Positions 18,125 to 29,158 of a stretch of 52,085 bases of DNA are shown here, in pieces. Below the pieces are notes generated by a model. The model worked only from the letters and a program-made list of their open reading frames with translations, was not told the origin of the DNA and ran no database searches. Position 1 is the stretch's first letter. Every line of letters starts with the position of its first letter. Position numbers and translations under genes: made by a program. Origin of the DNA: Pseudomonadota bacterium (GTDB lineage Bacteria; Pseudomonadota; Gammaproteobacteria; Burkholderiales; Burkholderiaceae_C); assembly GCA_021805805.1 (NCBI GenBank), contig JAJZEB010000010.1, positions 1 to 52,085 on the forward strand, read 5' to 3'.

Positions 18125-19212
18125 TGGCCGTGCTGCGCGCCGAACAGCTGGCCGACGCACTGCGCGCGGGTCTGCGTGGTCCGTACCTGGTGTGCGGAGA
18201 CGAGCTTTTGCTGGTCAACGAGGCCGTCGACCAGATCCGCAGCGCGGCCGCGGCAGCCGGCTTCGGCAGTCGCGAGCCACATCAGGTCGAGCGCGGCTTC
18301 GACTGGAGCCTGCTGCTGGGCAGCAGCCGCGAGCTCAGCCTGTTCGGTGAGCGCAAAATGCTCGAGTTGCGCATTCCCGGTGGCAAGCCGGGACGCGATG
18401 GCGCCGAGGCGCTGCTCGAACTGGCCGCCAGCCCGTCCGACGCGCTGCTCGCGCTGCTGATCCTGCCGCGGCTCGACGCGGCCACGCAGAAATCGGATTG
18501 GTTCGTGCGGCTGGCCGCAAGCGGAACCGTCGTCCGCGTCGACACGGTCGAGCCGGCGCATCTGGGCGCCTGGATGCGCCAGCGGCTGGCGCGCCACGGC
18601 CTTCGCGTGCCGCCGGGTGATGCCGGGCAGGCATGCCTGGACGTCCTGGTCGCGCGCACCGAAGGCAACCTGCTGGCCGCGCACCAGGAGGTCGAAAAGC
18701 TTGCGTTGCTGTGCGAGGCTGGAGAACTCGACGCTGCACGCATCGAGCAGCTGGTGCAGGATGCGGCCCGCTACAGTGTGTTCCGCCTTGGCGAGGCCGT
18801 TGTCGCCGGCGATGTCGCGCGCCTGACGCGGATGCTCGACGGCCTCGAGGCCGAGGGCGTGTCGGCGGTGCTCGCGCATTGGACGCTGGCCGAGGACCTA
18901 CGCGTCTGGTTGCGTTTGCGCCAGGGCGTCGACGATGGCGAGCCGTTCGCTGCACTGGCTCGCGCCAACCGTATCTGGGGCCCGAAGGAAAAGCTGCTGC
19001 AGCGAGCGCTGCCCCGGCTCGGGCGCACGCTGATCGAAGGCCTGCTGCTGCGCGCGCTGGCTTGCGACCGGGCGATCAAGGGCCTGCGCCCCGCCGGCGT
19101 GCCGCACGAACCCTGGGCCAGTGTGCGCCACCTGGCGCTGGCGATGGCGCAGGCCGTGGCGCCTGCGGGCAGCGCGCAGGGAAACCGGCTGGTACTGCTG
19201 GCGCGCCGCTGA
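18124..19212 (+). CDS. holA: DNA polymerase III delta subunit
   Basis: HolA is the clamp-loader wrench that opens the beta clamp. The protein begins [30 protein letters not shown], with the expected nucleotide-binding-like fold, and carries RTEGNLLAAHQEVEKLALL and DAARYSVFRLGEAVVAGD, typical of the family. The ATG shares bases with the lptE stop (TGATGG). The 362 aa fit. The cbbY-type gene is convergent 14 bp downstream. Confidence 0.93.
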   Translation: MAVLRAEQLADALRAGLRGPYLVCGDELLLVNEAVDQIRSAAAAAGFGSREPHQVERGFDWSLLLGSSRELSLFGERKMLELRIPGGKPGRDGAEALLELAASPSDALLALLILPRLDAATQKSDWFVRLAASGTVVRVDTVEPAHLGAWMRQRLARHGLRVPPGDAGQACLDVLVARTEGNLLAAHQEVEKLALLCEAGELDAARIEQLVQDAARYSVFRLGEAVVAGDVARLTRMLDGLEAEGVSAVLAHWTLAEDLRVWLRLRQGVDDGEPFAALARANRIWGPKEKLLQRALPRLGRTLIEGLLLRALACDRAIKGLRPAGVPHEPWASVRHLALAMAQAVAPAGSAQGNRLVLLARR

Positions 19213-19226
19213 CGCGGCGCACCGCG

Positions 19227-19991
19227 TCAATTGCGCGCCCAGTCGCGCAAACAGGCGACGTCGACGACGCCACGCCACGGCGCCCCTCCGACATGGCCGC
19301 TGGCCGGCGCGCCGCGCTCCCCGAGGCCGTCGAGGCAAGCCCAAGCGGCTTCGAAGTCGTCCCCCGCGGTGTAGCCGCACGGCGTGATCACGGTGCGCAG
19401 CCCGGCTCCATGTGCCGCGCGCAAGCCATTGCCCGAGTCCTCGAACGCCAGGCACTGGCGGGCGGGCAGGCCCAGCCGGTCGAGCACCCAGTGGTAGATC
19501 CCTGGGTCGGGCTTCTTGCGCGGCACCACGTCGCCGGCGCCAACGCAGGCGAACCAACCCGGCGCATCGTCACCGAGCGTCGAGCGCAGCAGCGCAGCGA
19601 CATTGTCGGCCGTCGTCGTGGTCGCGATCGCCAGTTGCAGCCCGGCACCTCGTGCCTGACGCAGCAGACGCTCGACGCCGGGGCGCAACCGCACCGTGCC
19701 GGCGCCGACCAGCGCCACGTAGTGTGCTGTCTTCAAACGCTGCAATTCGGCGATGCGTTCGCCGGCCGAGGGTGCGTCGGCCGCGGCGCGGTCGACTTCG
19801 CGCCAATGCTGCAGCATGCGCTCCTTTCCGCCGGTGACCGCGAGCAGCTCCCCGTAGCGTCGTTCATCCCAGTGCCAATCGACTCCCGCGTCGACGAAAG
19901 CCCGATTGAACGCCACCCGATGCCCGTCGCGTTCGGTGTCGGCCAAGGTTCCGTCGACGTCGAAGACCAGCGCGCGCAGCGTGGTGTCCAT
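19227..19991 (-). CDS. cbbY: CbbY-type HAD phosphatase
   Basis: CbbY proteins dephosphorylate xylulose 1,5-bisphosphate, a RuBisCO misfire inhibitor. The HAD motifs are FDVDGTLADTE (nucleophile Asp), the TTTT Ser/Thr motif and KKPDPGIY (Lys), and FEDSGNG. The cap domain has GVDWHWDERRYGELL followed by TGGKERM, which I recognise as CbbY-specific. The start at 19991 is set by GAGAGGATTGCG; an upstream ATG at 20030 lacks a ribosome site. The 254 aa fit. It lies beside the cbb operon on the same strand but is separated from fba by the opposite-strand coiled-coil gene, so it probably has its own promoter. Confidence 0.87.
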   Translation of the reverse strand: MDTTLRALVFDVDGTLADTERDGHRVAFNRAFVDAGVDWHWDERRYGELLAVTGGKERMLQHWREVDRAAADAPSAGERIAELQRLKTAHYVALVGAGTVRLRPGVERLLRQARGAGLQLAIATTTTADNVAALLRSTLGDDAPGWFACVGAGDVVPRKKPDPGIYHWVLDRLGLPARQCLAFEDSGNGLRAAHGAGLRTVITPCGYTAGDDFEAAWACLDGLGERGAPASGHVGGAPWRGVVDVACLRDWARN

Positions 19992-20059
19992 CGCAATCCT
20001 CTCACCGCGCCACACGCGCACTGTGGTCATGGCTGCAGGCGGCGCCGGTTCGCGTCACA

Positions 20060-20530
20060 ATGCGACGCATGCCATCGATCGCGATCGACACCCTGCGCTT
20101 TGCCGAAGGACTGAAGGCCGCCGGAACCCCGGCGCCGCAGGCCGACGCGACTGCGCGGCTGTTCGCCGAGGCGTTGGCCGGAAGCGTCGGCGAGCTGGCG
20201 ACGCAAGCGCAGCTGCGCGAAGGATTCGCTGCCTGCGAACGCGCAGCCGATGCGATGCGAAACCGGCTCGATGCCGTCGAACACCGGGTCGACGCAGTCG
20301 AACACCGGCTCGACGCAGTCGAACACCGGCTCGACGCAGTCGAACACCGGCTCGATGCAGTCGAACACCGGCTCGATGCAGTCGAACACCGGCTCGACGC
20401 CGTCGAGCGTGAATTGAGCCGCTGCGTGCTGGCGCTGCACGGCCAAGCGCGCGATCTGGCCTGGCTCAAGGGCGGCAACATGCTGGTGCTGGCGAGCCTG
20501 CTGCCGCTGCTGTTCAAGGCCTTCGCGTGA
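20060..20530 (+). CDS. Coiled-coil membrane-anchored protein built on seven LDAVEHR heptads
   Basis: The product has an N-terminal helical region (1-65), a perfect heptad coiled coil of seven LDAVEHR-type units (about 70-118), a short linker and a C-terminal hydrophobic helix (GGNMLVLASLLPLLFKAFA) that may anchor it in the membrane. This layout resembles the DUF1640/CCDC90-like class of bacterial coiled-coil proteins, but I cannot assign a function. The start may be 20060 or the in-frame ATG at 20069. It is the only + strand gene between cbbY and cbbA. The repeat array at DNA level suggests recent expansion. Confidence 0.72.
   Translation: MRRMPSIAIDTLRFAEGLKAAGTPAPQADATARLFAEALAGSVGELATQAQLREGFAACERAADAMRNRLDAVEHRVDAVEHRLDAVEHRLDAVEHRLDAVEHRLDAVEHRLDAVERELSRCVLALHGQARDLAWLKGGNMLVLASLLPLLFKAFA
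20267..20413 (+). repeat. Seven tandem 21-bp repeats inside the coiled-coil gene
   Basis: The unit is CTCGACGCAGTCGAACACC followed by GG, encoding one heptad LDAVEHR. Units begin at 20267, 20288, 20309, 20330, 20351, 20372 and 20393. Units 3 and 4 are identical to each other, as are units 5 and 6, which implies recent duplication. The repeat length is a multiple of three, so copy changes keep the frame. Confidence 0.95.
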
Positions 20531-20556
20531 CCTGCGCGTGACCTGCGCGTGACCTG
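20524..20556. repeat. Three perfect 11-bp tandem repeats at the coiled-coil gene/fba junction
   Basis: CGCGTGACCTG occurs three times in a row. The first copy contains the stop codon of the coiled-coil gene, and the third ends 2 bp before the fba stop on the other strand, so the repeats make up almost the whole gap between the convergent genes. Confidence 0.95.
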
Positions 20557-20558
20557 CG

Positions 20559-21599
20559 TCAGACGCCGTACTTCGCGGCCATCGCGTCGAGGCTCAGCGG
20601 CTTGATCCGCGACGCGCGGCCTGCCGTTCCGAATGCTTCGTAGCGGGCCTTGCAGATGCCTTTCATCGCCTTCGTCGACGCGGCCAGGAACTTGCGCGGA
20701 TCGAACTCCTTGCGGTTCTCGGCGAGGAACTTGCGGGTCGCGCCGGTCGACGCCATGCGCAGGTCGGTGTCGATGTTGACCTTGCGCACCCCATGCTTGA
20801 TTCCCTCGACGATTTCCTCGACCGGAACGCCGTAGGTCTCGCCCATGTCGCCTCCGAACTCGTTGATGATCTTCAGCCATTCCTGCGGCACCGACGACGA
20901 ACCGTGCATGACCAAATGCGTGTGCGGAATGCGGGCGTGGATTTCCTTGATGCGGCCGATGGCCAGGATGTCTCCGGTCGGCGGCCGCGTGAACTTGTAC
21001 GCGCCATGGCTGGTGCCGATGGCGATGGCCAGCGCATCGACCCCGGTCTGGGCGACGAAGTCGGCGGCCTCCTCGGGATCGGTCAACAGCTGGCTGTGAT
21101 CGAGCTTGCCTTCGGCGCCGATGCCGTCCTCCTCGCCGGCGGTGCCGGTCTCCAGCGAACCCAGGCAACCGAGTTCGCCTTCGACCGACACCCCGCAGGC
21201 GTGCGCCATCTCGACCGTGCGCCGCGTCACGTCGACGTTGTATGCGTAGCTGGTCGGAGTCTTGCCGTCCGTACCCAGCGAACCATCCATCATCACCGAG
21301 GAGAAGCCGAGCTGGATCGAGCGCTGGCAGACCGCCGGGCTCGTGCCATGGTCCTGGTGCATGCACACCGGGATATCCGGGAACTCCTCGACCGCAGCCA
21401 GGATCAAATGTCGCAGGAACGGGGCACCCGCGTATTTGCGCGCGCCAGCCGACGCTTGCACGATGACCGGTGAATCGGTTTCGGCAGCCGCTTCCATGAT
21501 CGCGCGCATCTGTTCGAGATTGTTGACATTGAATGCGGGAACGCCATAGCCGTGTTCGGCGGCGTGGTCGAGCAGTTGGCGCAGGGAGATCAGGGCCAT
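20559..21599 (-). CDS. cbbA: Class II fructose-bisphosphate aldolase, Calvin-cycle type
   Basis: It condenses dihydroxyacetone phosphate with glyceraldehyde 3-phosphate or erythrose 4-phosphate, giving fructose or sedoheptulose bisphosphate. Zn-binding and catalytic segments include [41 protein letters not shown] and [11 protein letters not shown]. The long form (346 aa) with [20 protein letters not shown] is the cbb/class II Calvin subtype. The start at 21599 has a GGAG Shine-Dalgarno. It is the last gene of the cbbFPTZGKA run. Confidence 0.96.
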   Translation of the reverse strand: MALISLRQLLDHAAEHGYGVPAFNVNNLEQMRAIMEAAAETDSPVIVQASAGARKYAGAPFLRHLILAAVEEFPDIPVCMHQDHGTSPAVCQRSIQLGFSSVMMDGSLGTDGKTPTSYAYNVDVTRRTVEMAHACGVSVEGELGCLGSLETGTAGEEDGIGAEGKLDHSQLLTDPEEAADFVAQTGVDALAIAIGTSHGAYKFTRPPTGDILAIGRIKEIHARIPHTHLVMHGSSSVPQEWLKIINEFGGDMGETYGVPVEEIVEGIKHGVRKVNIDTDLRMASTGATRKFLAENRKEFDPRKFLAASTKAMKGICKARYEAFGTAGRASRIKPLSLDAMAAKYGV

Positions 21600-21639
21600 G
21601 TTGGACTCCGGCAGAGTGGTTTTCGAGCGAGCTTGGTGA

Positions 21640-22845
21640 TCAGGAAATCGCGACCTTGGACCGCTTTTCCAGGATTTCGAACGCTGGCAGCTTCTTGCCC
21701 TCGAGGACTTCGAGGAACGCGCCTCCGCCGGTCGAGATGTAGCCGATGCGGTCTGCGATCGCGTACTTGGCGATCGCCGCCAGCGTGTCGCCGCCGCCGG
21801 CGATCGAGAATCCGGAACTCTCGGCAATCGCGCGCGCCAGTGTTTCAGTGCCATGGGCGAAGGCGTCGAACTCGAACACCCCGACCGGGCCGTTCCAGAC
21901 GATGGTGCCCGCCGTCTTCAGTTGCGCGGCCAGTTTCGCAGCGGTCTTCGGTCCGATGTCCAGGATCATGTCGTCGGCGGCAACGTCGGTCGCAGCCTTC
22001 ACGGTGGCTTCTGCGTCTGCGCTGAAGGTCTTGGCGCAGACCACGTCGACCGGGATCGGCACTTCGGCGCCGCGCGCCTTCATCAGCGTGATGACGCGGC
22101 GCGCGTCGTCGACCAGATCGGCCTCGACCAGACTCTTGCCGACCTGCAGACCGGCAGCGAGCATGAACGTGTTGGCGATTCCGCCGCCGACGATCAGGCC
22201 ATCGACCTTGTCGGCCAGGCTTTGCAGGATGGTCAGCTTGGTCGACACTTTCGAGCCGGCGACGATGGCCAGCAGCGGGCGCGCCGGATCGGCCAGCGCG
22301 CGATGCACGGCATCGATCTCGGCGGCCAGAAGCGGGCCGGCACAGGCGATTTCGGCGTACTGCGCAATGCCGTAGGTGCTGGCCTCGGCGCGATGCGCGG
22401 TGCCGAACGCATCGTGCACAAAAATGTCGCAAAGTTTCGCCATTTTGCGCGAAAGCGCGTCATCGCACTTTTTCTCGCCTTTGTTCAGGCGGCAGTTCTC
22501 GAGCAGCACCACGTCCCCCGGGCGCAACGCGAAGCCGCCGTCGACCCAATTCGACACCAACGGCACCTCGCGGCCGAGCAGCTCGCCGAGGCGGCGCGCG
22601 ACCGGCGCCAGCGAATCCTGCGGGCGGAACGTGCCCTCGGTCGGGCGGCCCAGGTGCGAGGTCACCATGACGGCGGCACCCGCGTCGAGCGCCATGCGGA
22701 TCGCCGGCACCGAGGCGCGCACGCGGGTGTCTTCGGTGATCGCACCGGAATCGTTCAGCGGCACGTTCAGGTCGGCGCGGATGAACACGCGACGGTCCTG
22801 CGCGAGGCCGCGCTTGCAGACTTGTTCGAAGGTCAGGATATGCAT
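21640..22845 (-). CDS. cbbK: Phosphoglycerate kinase
   Basis: PGK phosphorylates 3-phosphoglycerate with ATP, the first step after carboxylation. The signature [13 protein letters not shown] and the HLGRPTEG segment bind substrate, and [11 protein letters not shown] and [12 protein letters not shown] form the nucleotide side. At 401 aa it is normal. A GGGGAGACGACG ribosome site precedes the ATG. A strong hairpin separates it from gap. It could equally be named pgk; the cbb name is from context. Confidence 0.97.
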   Translation of the reverse strand: MHILTFEQVCKRGLAQDRRVFIRADLNVPLNDSGAITEDTRVRASVPAIRMALDAGAAVMVTSHLGRPTEGTFRPQDSLAPVARRLGELLGREVPLVSNWVDGGFALRPGDVVLLENCRLNKGEKKCDDALSRKMAKLCDIFVHDAFGTAHRAEASTYGIAQYAEIACAGPLLAAEIDAVHRALADPARPLLAIVAGSKVSTKLTILQSLADKVDGLIVGGGIANTFMLAAGLQVGKSLVEADLVDDARRVITLMKARGAEVPIPVDVVCAKTFSADAEATVKAATDVAADDMILDIGPKTAAKLAAQLKTAGTIVWNGPVGVFEFDAFAHGTETLARAIAESSGFSIAGGGDTLAAIAKYAIADRIGYISTGGGAFLEVLEGKKLPAFEILEKRSKVAIS

Positions 22846-22860
22846 CGTCGTCTCCCCGGC

Positions 22861-22886
22861 GCGCGGGCGTTGCGGAACGCCCGCGC
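22861..22886 (-). promoter_or_regulatory. Intercistronic hairpin between gap and pgk
   Basis: GCGCGGGCGTT and AACGCCCGCGC form an 11-bp perfect stem with a 4-nt loop in the 61-bp gap, just upstream of the pgk ribosome site. No T-run follows, so mRNA processing or stabilisation is more likely than termination. Confidence 0.6.
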
Positions 22887-22906
22887 CGGCCTTGCGATCG
22901 TTGGAA

Positions 22907-24655
<1,749 letters not shown>

Positions 24656-24656
<1 letters not shown>

Positions 24657-26743
24657 CAGTTGCCCGAGCGCACGACGTTGGCCTCTTCAGCCTCGTGGCG
24701 CGACGCGTGCAGGCGGACCACGCCGCGCGCGACCTGCACCACATGCTCGGCCGTGATGCCGAAATGCTTGTACAGCGCTCCAGCCGGCGCCGATTCGCCG
24801 AAGCTGGCGATACCGACCACTCCGCCTGACAGCCCGACGTACTTGCGCCACAGATCCGGCTGCGCGGCCTCGATCGCCACCCGCGGCACGTACAGCGGCA
24901 GCACCAGATTGCGGTAGGCCTCGTCCTGACGGTCGAACGCTTCGGTGCACGGCATCGACACCACGCGCGCCGGAACGCCGGCGGCGTCGAGCTGCTGCTT
25001 GGCGGCAAGCGCGATTTCCACCTCGGAGCCGGTGGCGATCAGCACCACCAGCGGCTGCACCGCGTCGGCCAGCACGTAGCCACCGCGCGCGATCCGCGCC
25101 GCGTCGCCATCGCCGTGCGCGCTCGACACCAGATTCTGCCGCGACAGCAGCAAGGCGCTCGGGCCGTCGCTGCGCTCCAGCGCGCATTGCCATGCGATCG
25201 CGGTCTCGAGCACGTCGGCCGGGCGCCAGACATCGAGGTTCGGCACCAGGCGCAGGCTGGGCGCGTGCTCCACCGGTTGGTGGGTCGGCCCGTCCTCGCC
25301 GAGCCCGATCGAGTCGTGCGAGAACACGTGGACGACGCGCAGTTTCATCAGCGCGCTCATCCGCACCGCGCTGCGCGCATAGTCCGAGAACATCAGGAAC
25401 GTGCCGCCGTACGGAACGAAACCGCCGTGCAGCGCCATGCCGTTCATCATCGCCGCCATGCCGAATTCGCGCACGCCGTACGACAGGTAGTTGCACGCGG
25501 CATCGGCCTCGGCGTCGGCCCACGGGCGCGAGGCCTTCACCGCGGTCAGGTTCGAGCCGGTCAGATCGGCCGACCCGCCGAACAGATCGGGCAGCGCCGG
25601 CACCAGGGTCTCGAGCGCGATCTGCGAACTCTTGCGCGTGGCGGTCGGCGCGTCGACGCCGCGCGCCCGGGCCTGCAGCGCGGAGGCGATCTGCGCCCAG
25701 TCGGCCGGCAGCTCGCCGGCCATGCGGCGCGAGAACTCGGCCGCCAGCTCGGGGAACGCAGCGGCGTACGCGCCGAAACGAGCCTGCCAGTCGGCGTGCA
25801 GCCGGGCACCGCGCGCGCGCGCGTCCCACGCGTCGTAGATGTCCTGCGGGATCTCGAACGGTGCGTACGGCCAGTCCAGCGCGCGGCGCGTGGCGTCGAC
25901 TTCGGCGGCGCCAAGCGCCGCTCCGTGCACGTCGTGGGTTCCGGCCTTGTGCGGCGAACCCCAGCCGATCGTCGTCTGGCAGATGATCAGCGTGGGCTTG
26001 TCGGCGCTGGTGCGGGCCTGCGCGGTGGCGCGCTCGACGGCCAGCGCATCGTGGCCGTCGATCGGCCCGATGACGTTCCAGCCGTAGGCCTGGAAGCGCA
26101 GCACCGTGTTGTCGGTGAACCAGTGCTCGACGTGACCGTCGATCGAAATGCCGTTGTCGTCGTAATACGCGATCAGCTTGTTCAGTCCCAGCGTCCCGGC
26201 CAGCGAGCAGACCTCGTGGCTGATGCCCTCCATCAGGCAGCCGTCGCCGAGGAACACGTAGGTGTAATGGTCGACGATGCCGTGCCCGGGCCGGTTGAAT
26301 CTGCGCGCCAGCTGCTGCTCGGCAAGCGCCATGCCGACCGCGTTGGCCAGGCCCTGGCCCAGCGGCCCGGTGGTGGTTTCCACGCCAGGCGTGTAGCCGT
26401 ACTCCGGGTGCCCCGGCGTCTTGCTGTGCAACTGGCGGAAGCGCTTGAGCTCGTCCAGCGGCAAGTCGTAGCCGCTGAGGTGCAGCAGCGCGTACAGCAG
26501 CATCGAACCGTGCCCGTTGGACAGCACGAAGCGGTCGCGGTCGGGCCAGTGCGGCTGGACCGGATCGTGACGCAGATGGGTGCGCCACAGCACCTCGGCG
26601 ATGTCGGCCATTCCCATCGGCGCACCCGGGTGACCCGACTTGGCAGCTTCGACGCCGTCGATGGCCAGGAAACGGATCGCGTTGGCCAGTCGACGGCGCT
26701 GCTGCGGGTCGATCACTGGAAACAATTCGTTATGTTGTGTCAT
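24656..26743 (-). CDS. cbbT: Transketolase
   Basis: This thiamine-diphosphate enzyme moves two-carbon units between sugar phosphates in the Calvin and pentose-phosphate pathways. The N-terminus has [18 protein letters not shown], the ThDP/Mg segment is [18 protein letters not shown], and the pyrimidine domain carries [19 protein letters not shown]. The ATG at 26743 gives 695 aa, slightly longer than E. coli TktA (663). The frame stays open far upstream through the prk gene, which is an artefact of high GC. Confidence 0.97.
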
Positions 26744-26767
26744 ATCACGAATCTCATGTCGGATGCA

Positions 26768-26785
26768 TCGGGGTGCAAACCCCGA
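26768..26785 (-). promoter_or_regulatory. Intercistronic hairpin between prk and tkt
   Basis: TCGGGGT and ACCCCGA pair perfectly (7 bp) around a 4-nt loop in the 65-bp gap. No T-run follows on the minus strand. Confidence 0.5.
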
Positions 26786-26808
26786 ACTGTATGCCTTTCG
26801 CGACCCGG

Positions 26809-27684
26809 TCAGGCCGCGCGTCGCTTGTGGTCGATCAGGCGCAGGATCATCGGCGTGAAGATCAGCTGCATGGCCAGGCCCATCTTGCCTCCCGGAACGA
26901 CCAGGCTGTTGGGTCGGGTCATCCACGAATCGTGCAGCATCGACAGCAGGTACGGGAAGTCGATTCCGTGCGGATCGGCGAATCGGATCACGACCATGCT
27001 CTCGTCCAGCGACGGGATGTCCTTGGCGATGAACGGATTCGACGTATCGACCGTCGGCACACGCTGGAAATTGACGTGGGTGCGCGAGAACTGCGGAGTC
27101 AGGTGGTGCACGTAATCGGGCATGCGGCGCAGGATCGTGTCCATCACCGCCTCCTGCGAATAGCCGCGCTGCACCTGGTCGCGGTGCAGCTTCTGGATCC
27201 ACTCCAGGTTGATGATCGGCACCACGCCGACGAGCAGGTCGACCTGCGCCGCCACATTGACCTGCGCATCGGCGTAGCCGCCGTGCAGTCCTTCGTAGAA
27301 CAGCACGTCCGACCCGGGCGCGATGTCCGCCCAGTCGGTGAAGTTGCCAGGCTCGACGCCGAACTCGGCAGCCTCGGCTGCGTCGTGCACGTATTTGCGC
27401 ACCTTGCCGGTGCCGCTGGCGCCATAGCTGCGGAACACGCTTTCGAGTTCGGCGAGCAGGTTCGCATCCGGACCGAAATGGCTGAAGTTCAGGTTGCCCG
27501 CTGCTTCCTGCTTGCGCATTTCCTCGCGCATTTCGACACGGTTGAACTTGTGGAACGAATCGCCTTCGACGATCTGGGCGCGGATTTTCTCGCGGCGGAA
27601 AATGTGCTGGAAGCTGCGCATCACCGTGGTGGTGCCGGCTCCCGACGATCCGGTGATGGCGATGATCGGATGTTTGGCTGACAT
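26809..27684 (-). CDS. cbbP: Phosphoribulokinase, class I
   Basis: PRK makes ribulose 1,5-bisphosphate from ribulose 5-phosphate and ATP and is diagnostic of the Calvin cycle. The P-loop is GSSGAGTTT, followed by [21 protein letters not shown] and the conserved [20 protein letters not shown]. The 291 aa are typical of octameric proteobacterial PRK. Its presence means a RuBisCO is expected elsewhere in the genome. Confidence 0.97.
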   Translation of the reverse strand: MSAKHPIIAITGSSGAGTTTVMRSFQHIFRREKIRAQIVEGDSFHKFNRVEMREEMRKQEAAGNLNFSHFGPDANLLAELESVFRSYGASGTGKVRKYVHDAAEAAEFGVEPGNFTDWADIAPGSDVLFYEGLHGGYADAQVNVAAQVDLLVGVVPIINLEWIQKLHRDQVQRGYSQEAVMDTILRRMPDYVHHLTPQFSRTHVNFQRVPTVDTSNPFIAKDIPSLDESMVVIRFADPHGIDFPYLLSMLHDSWMTRPNSLVVPGGKMGLAMQLIFTPMILRLIDHKRRAA

Positions 27685-27722
27685 GGCGTTGACCCTGAGC
27701 AGATGATGGAAATGGCGAAGCC

Positions 27723-27747
27723 GCCGCTGCCGCTTGGCGGCAGCGGC
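27723..27747 (-). promoter_or_regulatory. Intercistronic hairpin between fbp and prk
   Basis: GCCGCTGCCGC and GCGGCAGCGGC form an 11-bp perfect stem with a 3-nt loop in the 83-bp gap. No T-run follows. Confidence 0.6.
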
Positions 27748-27767
27748 CGACGCGAAGCGCCGCGCGC

Positions 27768-28847
27768 TCAGGCGCGGCCTTCGGCGCTGTACAGCGATCG
27801 ATCCTTGAACAGCGGCGACGCGAAGGGCTTGTCCGAGCCGCTGTCGTACTCGCGGTGGTAACGCTCAAGGCGCTCGATCTCGTGTCGCGCGCCCAGCATC
27901 ACCGGAACGCGCTGGTGCAGCGATTCGGGTTGCAGATCGAGGATGCGCCCGCGCCCGGTCGAGGCGACGCCACCCGCCTGCTCGACGACGAACGCGATCG
28001 GGTTGGCCTCGTACAGCAACCGCAGCCGACCGGGCTTGGCCGGTTCCTTGGTGTCCTTCGGGTACATGAAGATACCCCCGCGCATCAGGATGCGGTGCAC
28101 GTCGGCGACCATCGACGCGATCCAGCGCATATTGAAGTCGCGCCCGCGATCGCCGGTGCGTCCGGCCTTGCACTCGGCCACGTAGCGCTGCACCGGCGGC
28201 TCCCAGAAACGCTCGTTGCTCGCGTTGATGGCGAATTCGCCGGTGTCCTCGGCAATCCTCAGATCCGGATGGGTCAGGATGAAGTTGCCGATCTCGCGAT
28301 CCAGCGTGAAACCGTGCGTGCCCTTGCCGACGGTCAGCACCATCATCGTCGAGGGCCCGTAGATCGCGTAGCCGGCTGCGACCTGCTCGACTCCGGGGCG
28401 CAGGAAATCGGTCACCGTCGGTTCGCCGAGCCGGCCGAAGCGCAGCACCGAGAAAATGGTGCCGACCGAGACGTTGACGTCGATGTTCGACGACCCGTCG
28501 AGCGGGTCGAAGACCAGCAGGTACGCGCCGCGCTCGAACGCGCGCGGCAGCTGGTAGGGCTCGTCGAGCTCCTCGGAGGCCATGCCGGCGACCAGACCGC
28601 CCCACTCGCACGACTGGATCACCGCGTCGTTCGACAGCACGTCGAGCTTCTTCTGCGTCTCGCCCTGCACGTTCTCGGTGCCCAGCGAACCCAGATAGCC
28701 TCCGAGCGCGCCCTTGGCCGTCATCGACGCGATGGTCTTGATCGCCGCAGTGACGTCGACCAGCAGCGCGGCCAGGTCGGCCTGGTCCTCGGTTCCGCGC
28801 AACTGTTCGATCAGGAATTTGGACAGGGTGGTGCGGCCCAGCAGCAT
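27768..28847 (-). CDS. cbbF: Fructose-1,6-bisphosphatase, class I
   Basis: FBPase hydrolyses fructose 1,6-bisphosphate, and often sedoheptulose bisphosphate, in the cycle. Metal and substrate motifs are [30 protein letters not shown] and the C-terminal [16 protein letters not shown]. The 359 aa are normal for the class. A good ACGGAGACC ribosome site precedes the ATG. As first gene of the operon it has a leader of about 240 nt with two inverted repeats. Confidence 0.97.
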   Translation of the reverse strand: MLLGRTTLSKFLIEQLRGTEDQADLAALLVDVTAAIKTIASMTAKGALGGYLGSLGTENVQGETQKKLDVLSNDAVIQSCEWGGLVAGMASEELDEPYQLPRAFERGAYLLVFDPLDGSSNIDVNVSVGTIFSVLRFGRLGEPTVTDFLRPGVEQVAAGYAIYGPSTMMVLTVGKGTHGFTLDREIGNFILTHPDLRIAEDTGEFAINASNERFWEPPVQRYVAECKAGRTGDRGRDFNMRWIASMVADVHRILMRGGIFMYPKDTKEPAKPGRLRLLYEANPIAFVVEQAGGVASTGRGRILDLQPESLHQRVPVMLGARHEIERLERYHREYDSGSDKPFASPLFKDRSLYSAEGRA

Positions 28848-28878
28848 GGTCGGTCTCCGTAACGTTGGCGCGCCCGTG

Positions 28879-28896
28879 GCGCACGCAAGCGTGCGC
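28879..28896. promoter_or_regulatory. GC palindrome in the cbbF leader
   Basis: GCGCACGC and GCGTGCGC are perfect 8-bp complements around AA, 32 bp upstream of the cbbF ATG. It would fold as a compact hairpin in the leader RNA. Confidence 0.5.
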
Positions 28897-28932
28897 GGGG
28901 CGTCTCGGCACGCGGCGCGTACGCCGCCTCAC

Positions 28933-28975
28933 GCTTTTTCAAGCGCCCTCGCGAAGCGTGGACGCTTGAAAAAGC
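28933..28975. repeat. Perfect 13-bp inverted repeat in the cbbF-cbbR gap
   Basis: GCTTTTTCAAGCG (28933-28945) and CGCTTGAAAAAGC (28963-28975) are exact complements separated by 17 bp. On either strand the T-run is in the first arm and not after the stem, so it is not a standard terminator. It may be a leader RNA structure or a protein-binding site. With the neighbouring palindrome and promoter it accounts for most of the 311-bp gap. Confidence 0.75.
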
Positions 28976-29097
28976 CCGCAGCCTGGAAAGCACGGAGACT
29001 CGCATGAACAGACGATGCGACTGCGGGAAAGCTCGTCGGTTGCCCTCCGAGCCCGTTCACAACCCGAAGCGGAGCCGGTTGGCGCCGCGATGGACCC

Positions 29098-29126
29098 AAT
29101 ATAAGTCAAGGCGTAATTAAGGTAAA
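29098..29126 (-). promoter_or_regulatory. Candidate sigma-70 promoter of the cbb operon, in the AT-rich cbbR control region
   Basis: Read on the minus strand, TTTACC (-35) and TATATT (-10) are separated by exactly 17 bp. The block from about 29096 to 29160 is the most AT-rich in the window and contains several T-N11-A LysR-type half sites. This is the expected CbbR operator region and presumably also covers the divergent cbbR promoter. Confidence 0.55.
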
Positions 29127-29158
29127 TTCACGATTTCTTCGTATGTACTTCAGAAATC

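Noticed and set aside
20267-20413. CRISPR-like array
   Set aside because: The 21-bp units are directly adjacent with no spacers and encode a perfect heptad coiled coil.
28933-28975. Bidirectional terminator between cbbF and cbbR
   Set aside because: The T-run is in the first arm of the stem on both strands and no T-run follows. The two genes are also divergent, so no terminator is needed there.
28811-29005. Leader peptide or attenuator frame before cbbF
   Set aside because: A 64-codon minus-strand frame starts at 29005 and crosses the inverted repeat, but it lacks a ribosome site, has no run of regulatory codons and overlaps the start of cbbF out of frame.
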